Shown here: in pieces, positions 25,410-33,927 of the stretch
Position numbering within the stretch: the stretch's first letter is position 1
How the letters are laid out: each line of letters begins with the position of its first letter
Notes under the pieces: generated by a model
Told to the model about the DNA's origin: nothing
What the model saw: only the letters and a program-made list of their open reading frames with translations
Databases searched by the model: none
Source of the DNA: Bacteroidota bacterium
GTDB lineage: Bacteria; Bacteroidota; Ignavibacteria; Kapaibacteriales; UBA961
Direction: 5' to 3'
Assembly (NCBI GenBank): GCA_020852855.1
Contig: JADZAA010000012.1
Span: 1-45,914 of the forward strand
DNA length: 45,914 nucleotides
Program-made: the position numbers and the translations under genes

Positions 25410-28400
25410 ATGTCATTTGTAATCGTCGCCTTCGGCAAATTGCGCCGTATAATGCCGATATGCGTGCTTGCGTTCTTTCTTTTTTCTAATAACTCTTTGG
25501 CACAGATTGTAGTAGATGCGGCGCAGTTTGGCGGCGGAAATACTGCGGAAGCAAGTGCATACCCCACTCTTTCGGCACGAATTCGCGCTCTACGCAGCGG
25601 CACTCCAATAGTCCTAGCATCGGCAAATATTTTTATTGTTGAGGGTAATCATTGCACGCAACCATTCAAAGTAGAACCGATAAACGATTCATATCAAAAA
25701 ATTTATTGGCATTCACGCTCTCGCGGCATAAGTACGGCATCGCAAATAGTGGTTGTATACGGAAGCGAATCCGACACCGTTGCAATAAAATACTCTCTCG
25801 ACAACGATGTTCAGGTGCGTTTCAGTGATTTTACGGCAACTCCCATGTATAGTCTTTCTTTCGGCAATGTAGTGCCTGGAAAAGACACAACGATACCGAC
25901 TTATGTTTTAGCACGAACAACAAGAGTAGACGCAAATCAACGTTCGGAATCACTTCGTATAGACTCTATAGCCACGCGGACCCGATATTTTTCTTGGGAA
26001 TGGAAGGGCACTCCCATCGTTTCATCGAGGACTCCTCCAACTTATATTCAATCACCGTTTCGCTATCGAATAAATATTACTTTCCGACCGGATGCACCTA
26101 GGTTCTACCGCGATATCTTGACTGTTTATTACGAGGGCGGCGCGGAGGAATACTTCGAGCTGACAGGCAATAGTTTCGATTTGCCGCAGAATACGATATT
26201 AAATATTACGCAACCGAACACACGCCAAAACTTAACGCCTTGCCAAATTGTGGATATTCGCTGGAAAGGAAGCGTCGCCGGTGCGCCTACTTATGTGGAT
26301 TATACCACAGACGGCGGAAGAACCTGGCGAAATATAGGACAAACTCTCGATAGTTCCATTGCTTGGACGATTCCGGCACAATACACAGATTCACTATTGC
26401 TTCGCGCACGGCAGGATTTTGTTAATTTTTCGGAAGTTAATCTGCGGGGCGAAACGGCCGGTGCGTATTCGCTCGGCTATAACGGCGACGGCTCGAATGT
26501 GGCGGTGGCTTATGAAAACGGTAAGGTTATAGAATACGACGCGGCGCAACATACTATTCTGCAAAAGTATGACATTGGCGCGGTCGCATTCCCTATGCAA
26601 AAGGCTTTTTGTTTCGGGATTATTTATACGGACACAAATCGCGTCGCGGCCGGTTTCAGGCGGGCAGACGGAACGCAGGAATTCGACTTTTTCGAGCGTG
26701 GAAATTCCGACCCGGCTTTGACAGCTAAAATTGCCGTACCCGTAAAACTACAACGCTTAGTAGTGGATCCGTCAGGTCAAATCATAATTTGCGTTCCGGA
26801 GTTCGGCAATTCACTATATCTGTTCTCGTCAACAGACGGCTCGCTAATCAAAACTATTTCGTATCCTGCACCTATTACCGCATTCGCACTGAATGCCGAT
26901 GGGAAAGGCGTAATAGCAATGCTTGACGGAACGATTGCGCAAGTTTCCGCACCGGATTTTGCCGTAGCATCGCCCGTGAAATTTTCCGAACTGCCGATTA
27001 TTAACGGGGTTGCTTTATCACCTGACGGACAACTTTGGGGACTTGCCTCAAAAGCGGAATCTTATACCATTTCCAGCGGCGGCAACTCGACAGTGTATAT
27101 TGTGGATATCGCTTCCAAAACCATAATACGAACTTTGCGAAAATCGTCGAGCGACGCACTGAAATTAGCATTTAACGGCACCTCGCGCTATCTTGGGCTC
27201 GGCTATCCGTATCAGCCGCAAATTGCTTTATGGCAAATAGTGAACAACGAGTTTAACGGAGGATTGTCCGGCCATGCAGGGCAAATGACCTCGCTTACTT
27301 ACAGTCCGGACGGCAGAGTTATCGCCACAACCGCTCTTTTGCCGGATAATGTTACGCTGCGAAATTTCAGCTATCCCGAAACCGACATATCCGACGAATT
27401 TATTCGAATAGTTCCGGCAAATATCAACGTTTCCGCAACCGGGTTGAAGCCGAATTATTTGATGAATCGTCGGGACACAATACTGAAAACCACAGTATGC
27501 AACACAGGGGAAGCAGCCGTTATATTCGAAACTGCAAAATTACTCGCAAATAAACATTTTTCATTCGTCAAGCCGATTACTCCGCTCGATACGCTTTTTC
27601 CGGGTGAATGTCTTGATATTTTACTGTCTTTTCAGCCGAAAGATACCGGCTGGACTCGCGATACGATATTGCTGACCTCCTGTTCGCGTCAATTTTCGGC
27701 AGCCGTGTCGGGCTATTCTATGAATCGCTCTATTGATTTTCTTGCCGACGGAATCGAGTTCGGCGAGTCATGTGTGGGCGATTCACTGAAGCGCGAGATT
27801 GATATTCTGCGAAATAACGACCCCGTTCCGCTTGAATTGGACGGTATATCTCCCGAGAACGGATTTACTTCCGGCTTTTCATTTTCGCCGCCATTGCAGA
27901 AAACAGTTTTGCAACCCGGTGAAACGCTGAAAACAACAGTAAAATTTTCTCCTAAAGTCGTAGGCCCAGATGTAAGCAAAATGCTTGTGATGCACAGCAA
28001 TCAAACGTCATATATACCTGCATTTACATTGCGCGGGCGCGGAATAGGCGCAGACGTTGCAATAACTTCCGATATCAGATTTATTCCCGAAATCAGCGCA
28101 CGAACTATATCAATCAAAAATAATTCGCCGAACGACGTAACATTACGCTCAATTTCGATTACTCCCGCATCTGCATTAAGCGTTTCGCCAATGCCGCCGT
28201 TGGTAATCCCTGCAAACGACTCCGTTATCCTGAATATTGCTGTAAATGAACCGCTTGCCGAAAGTGGCACTATGCTCGAAGCAGAGTTTAATCCATGCAT
28301 CGTGAAAAAAATAATTACGGCGGGAGCATATTCCGGTACAAGCAGCGTTTCCGCGCCTATTGTGGAAGCCGACCCTCGTGGCGAAGCGGTTATTCCGATA

Positions 28401-29024
28401 TTATATAAAAACGCAGAGAACAAACCCTATAAAGGCATTAGATTTTTTGAAGGCGAGATAACTTTGAATCCGCGCCTTTTTCTGCCGCTCAGGGCGGAAT
28501 GTGATTACGGGACTGCTACAATTATTCGCAATGAAATTATTGGCGATAAAAGGATTATCGGATTTCGTGCGGAAGGTGATTTTCCTTTGTCCGGTATAGT
28601 GGCAAAACTTATAGGTCCGGCCGGCTTAGCCGAAACAGACCGAACGCCGGTTGATTTTACGACTACGGCACGATATTGGGGAGCAGCTACGCAAACTTCG
28701 ACATCATCAGGCGAATTAAGAATACCGAACACTTGCGATGGTTGCCGAATAATTCATAATAAAACGCTGGCTATACTTGCCGTTGCACCCAATCCTGCAA
28801 GTACCGAAACAATTATAGAATTTTATACGCCGAATGCCGGCGAGTATGTGATTGAAATTCTGAACGAAATCGGAATTTCAATTGTCGAACCGCGCCGCGT
28901 ATATGCAAATGAGGGCATAAATTCCTTCCGCATATCGCTCGGCACACTTCAAACAGGAGCATATCGCACATCGGTACGCGGAGCCGGCGGTACGACTTCA
29001 GCCCCGACAGCGATTATACGTTAA
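25410..29024 (+). CDS. Giant WD40-like / choice-of-anchor D protein with T9SS C-terminal domain
   Basis: The frame is open from 25278 (1248 codons), but a signal peptide (hydrophobic core PICVLAFFLFSNNSLAQ) fits a start at the ATG 25410 (1204 aa) or 25452. The mature protein lacks a VWA head. It has an N-terminal beta region, an Ig-like module matching those of the two VWA proteins (TQPNTRQNLTPCQIVDIRWK), a WD40-like propeller (SPDGQLWGLAS, YSPDGRVIATTA), at least three choice-of-anchor D domains (SFQPKDTGWTRDTI, KFSPKVVGPDVSK), a cohesin-like stretch and a type A T9SS sorting domain (VAPNPASTETIIEFYT, then LQTGAYRTSV). Predicted secreted or surface protein of unknown ligand. Confidence 0.82.
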   Translation: MSFVIVAFGKLRRIMPICVLAFFLFSNNSLAQIVVDAAQFGGGNTAEASAYPTLSARIRALRSGTPIVLASANIFIVEGNHCTQPFKVEPINDSYQKIYWHSRSRGISTASQIVVVYGSESDTVAIKYSLDNDVQVRFSDFTATPMYSLSFGNVVPGKDTTIPTYVLARTTRVDANQRSESLRIDSIATRTRYFSWEWKGTPIVSSRTPPTYIQSPFRYRINITFRPDAPRFYRDILTVYYEGGAEEYFELTGNSFDLPQNTILNITQPNTRQNLTPCQIVDIRWKGSVAGAPTYVDYTTDGGRTWRNIGQTLDSSIAWTIPAQYTDSLLLRARQDFVNFSEVNLRGETAGAYSLGYNGDGSNVAVAYENGKVIEYDAAQHTILQKYDIGAVAFPMQKAFCFGIIYTDTNRVAAGFRRADGTQEFDFFERGNSDPALTAKIAVPVKLQRLVVDPSGQIIICVPEFGNSLYLFSSTDGSLIKTISYPAPITAFALNADGKGVIAMLDGTIAQVSAPDFAVASPVKFSELPIINGVALSPDGQLWGLASKAESYTISSGGNSTVYIVDIASKTIIRTLRKSSSDALKLAFNGTSRYLGLGYPYQPQIALWQIVNNEFNGGLSGHAGQMTSLTYSPDGRVIATTALLPDNVTLRNFSYPETDISDEFIRIVPANINVSATGLKPNYLMNRRDTILKTTVCNTGEAAVIFETAKLLANKHFSFVKPITPLDTLFPGECLDILLSFQPKDTGWTRDTILLTSCSRQFSAAVSGYSMNRSIDFLADGIEFGESCVGDSLKREIDILRNNDPVPLELDGISPENGFTSGFSFSPPLQKTVLQPGETLKTTVKFSPKVVGPDVSKMLVMHSNQTSYIPAFTLRGRGIGADVAITSDIRFIPEISARTISIKNNSPNDVTLRSISITPASALSVSPMPPLVIPANDSVILNIAVNEPLAESGTMLEAEFNPCIVKKIITAGAYSGTSSVSAPIVEADPRGEAVIPILYKNAENKPYKGIRFFEGEITLNPRLFLPLRAECDYGTATIIRNEIIGDKRIIGFRAEGDFPLSGIVAKLIGPAGLAETDRTPVDFTTTARYWGAATQTSTSSGELRIPNTCDGCRIIHNKTLAILAVAPNPASTETIIEFYTPNAGEYVIEILNEIGISIVEPRRVYANEGINSFRISLGTLQTGAYRTSVRGAGGTTSAPTAIIR

Positions 29025-29085
29025 ACAATTCAACATACTGATTTATATAAAACTTACACTAACATTGACTACTTGTGAAAACATT

Positions 29086-29571
29086 ATGAACAATGCCAAA
29101 ATTCGTTTAATTGCCGCTGTTTTCGGACTGTTTTTCATGGCCGCCGCTCTTATCGCCGACGACAAGAGTGCAACAAAGTCAAAAAAGCCTGAAAACTATG
29201 GTGCCAAGCCTACATTAACAACCCCACCGCTTTCATTGTTGCAGATAGCAAAGGAAAAAAATACAGGTAAATATATTCGACTTTCGGCGCAAGTTGATGA
29301 GGTTTGCCAAAGCATGGGTTGCTGGCTTATAGTAAAAGAAGGCGACATTATGTTGCGCATAAAGACAAAAGACCACAACTTCTTTGTTCCTAAGAACATA
29401 GCAGGCAGAACAGTAATTGTGGAAGGAATTGTAGAGGAGCAGATTATTGCCGAGGAGTTAGCCCGACATTATGCCGAAGATGCCGGAAAAACCGCCGAAG
29501 AAATAGAAGCAATACGCGGCGAGCAGAAAGAATTATCCATGATAGCAAGTTCGATAGCGGTAATGCCTTAA
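29086..29571 (+). CDS. Secreted DUF4920-domain protein
   Basis: I take the ATG at 29086 (161 aa) over an upstream TTG at 29065, because MNNAKIRLIAAVFGLFF starts a normal signal peptide with a cut after about ALIA. The mature protein matches DUF4920, an OB-fold-like domain: VDEVCQSMGCWLIV, NFFVPKNIAGRTVIVEG, ELARHYAEDAGKTAEEIEAI. The two Cys in VCQSMGCW and the RHYAEDAG segment are conserved features of the family, whose function is unknown, though metal or redox-related roles have been suggested from the Cys pair. It lies 61 nt after the giant gene and 45 nt before the OmpA gene on the same strand. Confidence 0.8.
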   Translation: MNNAKIRLIAAVFGLFFMAAALIADDKSATKSKKPENYGAKPTLTTPPLSLLQIAKEKNTGKYIRLSAQVDEVCQSMGCWLIVKEGDIMLRIKTKDHNFFVPKNIAGRTVIVEGIVEEQIIAEELARHYAEDAGKTAEEIEAIRGEQKELSMIASSIAVMP

Positions 29572-29616
29572 CACTATTTATCATTTACTGTTTTTATCCG
29601 AAGTCGCAACGACTAA

Positions 29617-31557
29617 ATGAAATCTATCGATAGAAATATATATTATTTTGCGGTGGCATTTGTTGCCGTATTTATGCTGTTCGGTACAAATTCCGCAGCG
29701 GCTCAATCGGTTGAGCGTGCGCTTTTGCCTTTTACAGTTACGGCATATTCGGGCGTAAATCTGAATATGCATAACGCAGATTTTTTTGCCGTACCGGGTT
29801 TTGGCGGCTACGGCTCAAACTTTACCGATGGTTTCGGATTTGGAGCGGCGGCTGGGATAGGATCGGAATATTTTCCGAAAGCGCGGCTTTTCGGAATGGA
29901 ATATCGTGTGGGCGGCTTACTTCTGTTTTCCACACTTTCCGGCAACTTGGAAAAGCAGGATTTTATAGGTAACGTAATACAAAACAACAGCGCGAGCAAG
30001 GCTTTAGTTCAAACTTCGGTAAATGCTTCGCTGTCCGCCGCTTTAGTCGAACCGTATATCGCAATGTACCCTTTCGGCAATTTGCCGGTTGCGGTAAAAA
30101 TCGGAATGCAAATAGGACTTCCGCTTTCCGCTACAATGACGCGGCACGAAAAACTTATTTCTCCCGAAGGCGTAAATTTTGAAACGGGCAACCGCATACG
30201 CAATGAAAAAACAGGCGATATACCCGGTAAATCATCGCTTTACACCGCCGCAGCAGTCGCCTTGCGCTACGAAATGCCGCTTAGCCGAACCACAGCTCTT
30301 ATGCCCGAAGCAATTTTCTCGTTAGCATTAAACGATATAGCATCGTCTTTGTCGTGGAAAACGAATGTTATGCGTGCAGGACTAACGTTCGCTTACCGTC
30401 CGGCCGAACCTGCTCCTTACGTTCCGCCGCCGCCGCTACCGCCGCCGCCCGCACCAAAAGAAAAAATCTTAAAATTGGCAGCAGGATTGCGAATTAACGG
30501 AACAGTTTATTTCGACGGACAAACTATCACCGTTCCTATGCGGGAAACTCGCGTTGTAACGCGATATTCCATTGCTCCCGTAATATATTTCGCGCCTCAT
30601 TCCGACATAATATCCGCAGAAAACGAATCCGCATATTTACCGAATAAACAGCCGCCTGCCATTGGGGCCGTTGCTGATTATTTACGTGCCAACCCTACGT
30701 CAAAACTTACGATTACGGCGTATTATGCCGATGATGAAACACCGGAAACAGCACGGAAACGAGGCAAGGCTATAGTTGAAGCATTGCGGCGCAATACTGC
30801 GGATTTTGGCAATATATCCGTGATTCAAGGCGAATTTCCGCTTAAAATGCAGCGGCCGGATATGCGCGAAGAAATGAGGCGCGTTACGTTTGAAATAAAC
30901 GGCAAGCCAATTATATTTCCTTCCGCGAAAACAGAGAAAATAACAGTTCAGGCCGATGATGTAACCGTAGAAGCAAAGCCCGACTTTTCTGCAAGCGAGT
31001 TACCTGCTGCCATAACGGGAGAATTGCGCTTCGGCGGAAAAAAGGTTGCAAATTTAGAGCAATCTGTTACGAAATACACGATAAATTTACAAGAATTGAC
31101 AAATAACAACGCTTCAAAGACAATTTCGGCCGAATACACATTGCGAGATGCTGAGGGCGGCACGAAAACTACTGCAATACGTGCCAATATTCAGATTGCG
31201 CCCGCGATGTTAACGGAAATTGTAAATCTTGATAAATCAGGTGATTACGAACAATATATTCTTGGATATTTTGATTTTGACGGTACGGAATTTTCTTCGG
31301 TCGACTCGTTCTCGGCAGAGCGCGTACGCACTGCATTGCAAAGCGGAAAGTCGGTGGAGATTATCGGCTTGACCGACGACCTCGGTACAGAAGAATACAA
31401 CAAAAAACTTGCACGGCAACGTGTAATGTCGGCATTGAAACTATTGTCTGCAGCCGAGAATCGTGTAACTTCAACAATTCTTGCACCCGTATTTCCACGG
31501 AACCAAACGCCGAACAGCCGAACACTCAATCGTTCGGTTGTGGTACGAGTGCGTTAA
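29617..31557 (+). CDS. OmpA-family outer-membrane protein with two OmpA-like modules
   Basis: The 646 residues begin with a signal peptide (cut after SAAAQ near 30) and an N-terminal beta-barrel (about 38-260). A Pro-rich spacer (about 264-280, VPPPPLPPPPAPKEK) follows. A first OmpA-like module (about 315-430, YFAPHSDIISAENESAYL, then ITAYYADDETPETARKRGK) lacks the canonical peptidoglycan-binding signature. An Ig-like stretch (about 445-535) comes next, and then a second module (about 545-646) that keeps it: TDDLGTEEYNKKLARQRV, with Asp587 and the trailing Arg expected to bind diaminopimelate. It should link the outer membrane to peptidoglycan. The barrel resembles the protein at 5593. It is followed by a MarR gene. 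Confidence 0.85.
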   Translation: MKSIDRNIYYFAVAFVAVFMLFGTNSAAAQSVERALLPFTVTAYSGVNLNMHNADFFAVPGFGGYGSNFTDGFGFGAAAGIGSEYFPKARLFGMEYRVGGLLLFSTLSGNLEKQDFIGNVIQNNSASKALVQTSVNASLSAALVEPYIAMYPFGNLPVAVKIGMQIGLPLSATMTRHEKLISPEGVNFETGNRIRNEKTGDIPGKSSLYTAAAVALRYEMPLSRTTALMPEAIFSLALNDIASSLSWKTNVMRAGLTFAYRPAEPAPYVPPPPLPPPPAPKEKILKLAAGLRINGTVYFDGQTITVPMRETRVVTRYSIAPVIYFAPHSDIISAENESAYLPNKQPPAIGAVADYLRANPTSKLTITAYYADDETPETARKRGKAIVEALRRNTADFGNISVIQGEFPLKMQRPDMREEMRRVTFEINGKPIIFPSAKTEKITVQADDVTVEAKPDFSASELPAAITGELRFGGKKVANLEQSVTKYTINLQELTNNNASKTISAEYTLRDAEGGTKTTAIRANIQIAPAMLTEIVNLDKSGDYEQYILGYFDFDGTEFSSVDSFSAERVRTALQSGKSVEIIGLTDDLGTEEYNKKLARQRVMSALKLLSAAENRVTSTILAPVFPRNQTPNSRTLNRSVVVRVR

Positions 31558-31569
31558 AGCAAAAATCCT

Positions 31570-31577
31570 TATCTTTG
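31570..31577 (+). promoter_or_regulatory. Candidate -7 box of the MarR gene
   Basis: TATCTTTG exactly matches the TAnnTTTG -7 consensus of Bacteroidota, and the inverted-repeat operator lies 30 nt downstream, where a repressor would block transcription. No TTG sits at the right distance upstream, so this is a partial match only. Confidence 0.4.
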
Positions 31578-31606
31578 AGTATATTTTCTTTTTTACAAAA
31601 AAGGAA

Positions 31607-31634
31607 ATATACGTGCGTGTTACAACACGTATAT
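31607..31634. promoter_or_regulatory. Inverted-repeat operator upstream of the MarR gene
   Basis: Two overlapping inverted repeats share this 28-nt site. ATATACGTG...CACGTATAT has 9-bp arms and a 10-nt spacer, and CGTGTT-AC-AACACG has 6-bp arms inside it. It lies 25 nt before the likely MarR start. MarR regulators commonly bind such palindromes in their own promoters, so autoregulation is the natural reading. Confidence 0.6.
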
Positions 31635-31658
31635 CAATATAGAACATTTGGGCTTGCT

Positions 31659-32120
31659 ATGGGCAGTAAATTATTTTTGAGATTAAAACAAACAAAGCCT
31701 GTATTGCCGCAAACGGAAGCTTTTCTGAATATTTTGGTTGCGGCGGACTATTTCAGGCAAATAGCGGCAAAGATTTGTGCTGCCGAGGGAATTAACTTAA
31801 CGCAACATAATATATTGCGAATTTTGAACGGAATATATCCGGACGGCTATCCGCGCTATGAAATTCGCCAGCGTTTGGTGGAACGTGGCAGCGATATTAC
31901 TCGTCATATTGACAAATTAGTGGTATCTGGTTTAGTTGAGCGGTTCGCGTCCGATTCCGACAAGCGATTATCAATTACGCGGATTACTCCGAAAGGCATG
32001 GAGCTTTTGCACCGATTAGTTCCCAAAATGGATCAGGGAGAATTGCAGATTGCAGTGCGGCTTTCTATCGATGAATGTAAGCGGATTTCTAAACTCTGCG
32101 AAAAAATATACGACGAGTAG
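31659..32120 (+). CDS. MarR-family transcriptional regulator
   Basis: I use the ATG at 31659 (153 aa). The longer frame starts with a TTG at 31575 and would run through the operator. The protein is a winged helix-turn-helix of MarR type: a first dimerisation helix (FLNILVAADYFRQIAAKI), then LTQHNILRIL, the recognition helix region SDITRHIDKLVVSGLVERF, and the wing with DSDKRLSITRITPKG, matching the family DxRxxxxxLTxxG pattern. Length is normal. MarR proteins usually repress their own gene and a neighbour in response to small molecules. The OmpA-type gene ends 13 nt before the candidate promoter. It is convergent with the PorE-like gene, 12 nt apart. Confidence 0.88.
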   Translation: MGSKLFLRLKQTKPVLPQTEAFLNILVAADYFRQIAAKICAAEGINLTQHNILRILNGIYPDGYPRYEIRQRLVERGSDITRHIDKLVVSGLVERFASDSDKRLSITRITPKGMELLHRLVPKMDQGELQIAVRLSIDECKRISKLCEKIYDE

Positions 32121-32132
32121 TCCGACTATTCG

Positions 32133-33893
32133 TTATTTGCCACGTTTGGCTATATCGTCGGCAACGGTAATCGTAATTCCTACACGTCGTTTCCTCGCAT
32201 CTTCACGGGTAGTTTCATCTATTCCTTTCCCCGATATAAACCAATGCAATTTCTGCTCTGCTTCGGAATAAAGCGGATATTCGGCAAGTTTTCCGCGTAG
32301 CCATAAAGCAGTATTGTATGAGCGAAGCGTCGAAAGAAGTTCATTTGTCATATTCGCACCTTTTGCTACGGAAATACCGAATTCTTCATCATTAATATCG
32401 TTGCCGCCGTAGCGGGCGTATGGCAGTATACGCCTCGAATCGGCAAATCCCTCAACTGCTATTTCCAAATATTTTCCGCCGGCGGAGCAGGGCGTTTCTT
32501 CCATAAGTCTAAGCCTATCGGCGATAAACTCTGCGGCATCGCTCAATGCGCTGTCAACTACTCGGGCATAGGCATCATATTCATCGCCGGGCTTTTCGAT
32601 ATAACGTGAAAAATCATCGTTGCCTAACAGATTATATGAGAATTGCAGACGTAAAGCGTTAAGATTCTCGGAAGTATTGGGTAAATAATATCCGCTTACG
32701 AAAAACGGTACATTATATTCCTCAAAAGTAAACGTAACCATAGAGTCCGGTACGCGAAAATGAACATTGAACGAAACCGCGCTGTTTTCCGAGCAAGGTG
32801 TGGTTATGAATTGCTCGGCTGCAGCGGGAAAACACGCGCCGCGATAGCGCAACATCAGACTGCTTCTGGAAGGCAACGGCATGGTAAAGCGGCCGTTTTC
32901 ATCAACTGTGGTACTTCTTATCAATGCTCCGTCGGATAAAGCCTCGATAATTCCTCCGAGCGGCGTTCGATTATTTGCCGCTTCGACCGATCCACGCGCA
33001 CTGACCGGTCCGCACAAGCGAAAAGCGTATAGGTCATAGCCGCCGCATCCGCCGTCACGGTTTGATGCAAAAAAAATAGAGTCGCCAACGGCAGCCGGGC
33101 TTATTTCATCGGCGGGCGTATTTATCGGAGCCGGCAATGCGCGAATACTTCCCCAATCCGAACCGTTCGGTTTGGCTGCAACTATATCGTAATTTTTCCC
33201 TTCCGATATAGATTCTGTTGCGTAGAACAGCTCGCCGTCGGGTGCCACAAATGGCGTAAAATCGTCGTAAGTCGAATTTACGGACAGGTTTTCCGGCATA
33301 CCCCAAGGCTCTTTGGTAGAGTTTCGGCGGCAAACCCATAAATCCAATCCGCCTTTGCCGCCCTTTCGGTCCGAGGCAAATATCAAAGCCAATCCGTCGG
33401 GAGAAACGGCCGGCTGCGAGTCCCAATTTTCGGAATTTATACCTGGAATACTTCCCGGGTTCGGTGCGAACGAAGCGTAAGGCGGCAAAGCGTAATAAAT
33501 ATCAACATCGCCGGATTTGCCTGATGCACCGCGAGCGGCAAAAAAATATTCGCCGCGATATGCATTAGGATAAAATGTCGGGTAGGAGGAATTTTGAAGC
33601 GTATAAAAAGTTTGAGCAGAAATTTGCCGGCGATTTTCGTAAAATCCGTCGGAAAAATATGTCGAGAATACGGCTTCGTCAGCTATGCCGTTGCGATATT
33701 CCGACGTTGTCGCACTGAACCACAGAGTTCCGTCCGGGCGCGGCAACGGAGCATATTCGTCGAATGCCGAATTAACATCCGCGCCAAGATTGCCGGCCGC
33801 CGGATTGGGCGAGCAATACTTGGGGGTAGCACATCCGCCAAGCATTACAGCAACCGTAAAAGCAGTAAGCACGATAAACCAAAGCGCTTTCAT
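32133..33893 (-). CDS. PorE-like lipoprotein: PD40 propeller, carboxypeptidase-regulatory-like and OmpA-like domains
   Basis: The 586-residue protein has a good lipobox (MLGGC, Cys21). A PD40/WD40-like propeller follows (about 45-295; repeat ends such as AVSPDGLALIFASDR and GDSIFFASNRDGG), then a carboxypeptidase-regulatory-like beta domain (about 300-345, GSVEAANNRTPLGGIIEAL) and a C-terminal OmpA-like region (about 440-586, ending RKRRVGITI). This lipoprotein - propeller - CRD - OmpA order is the one described for PorE of the type IX secretion system, which binds peptidoglycan. Because many Bacteroidota proteins share it, I call it PorE-like only. The presence of porU and porV 2 kb away supports a T9SS link. 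Confidence 0.75.
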   Translation of the reverse strand: MKALWFIVLTAFTVAVMLGGCATPKYCSPNPAAGNLGADVNSAFDEYAPLPRPDGTLWFSATTSEYRNGIADEAVFSTYFSDGFYENRRQISAQTFYTLQNSSYPTFYPNAYRGEYFFAARGASGKSGDVDIYYALPPYASFAPNPGSIPGINSENWDSQPAVSPDGLALIFASDRKGGKGGLDLWVCRRNSTKEPWGMPENLSVNSTYDDFTPFVAPDGELFYATESISEGKNYDIVAAKPNGSDWGSIRALPAPINTPADEISPAAVGDSIFFASNRDGGCGGYDLYAFRLCGPVSARGSVEAANNRTPLGGIIEALSDGALIRSTTVDENGRFTMPLPSRSSLMLRYRGACFPAAAEQFITTPCSENSAVSFNVHFRVPDSMVTFTFEEYNVPFFVSGYYLPNTSENLNALRLQFSYNLLGNDDFSRYIEKPGDEYDAYARVVDSALSDAAEFIADRLRLMEETPCSAGGKYLEIAVEGFADSRRILPYARYGGNDINDEEFGISVAKGANMTNELLSTLRSYNTALWLRGKLAEYPLYSEAEQKLHWFISGKGIDETTREDARKRRVGITITVADDIAKRGK

Positions 33894-33927
33894 AGTATTT
33901 TATGCGTTTTGGGAACGTTTTTTCGGA

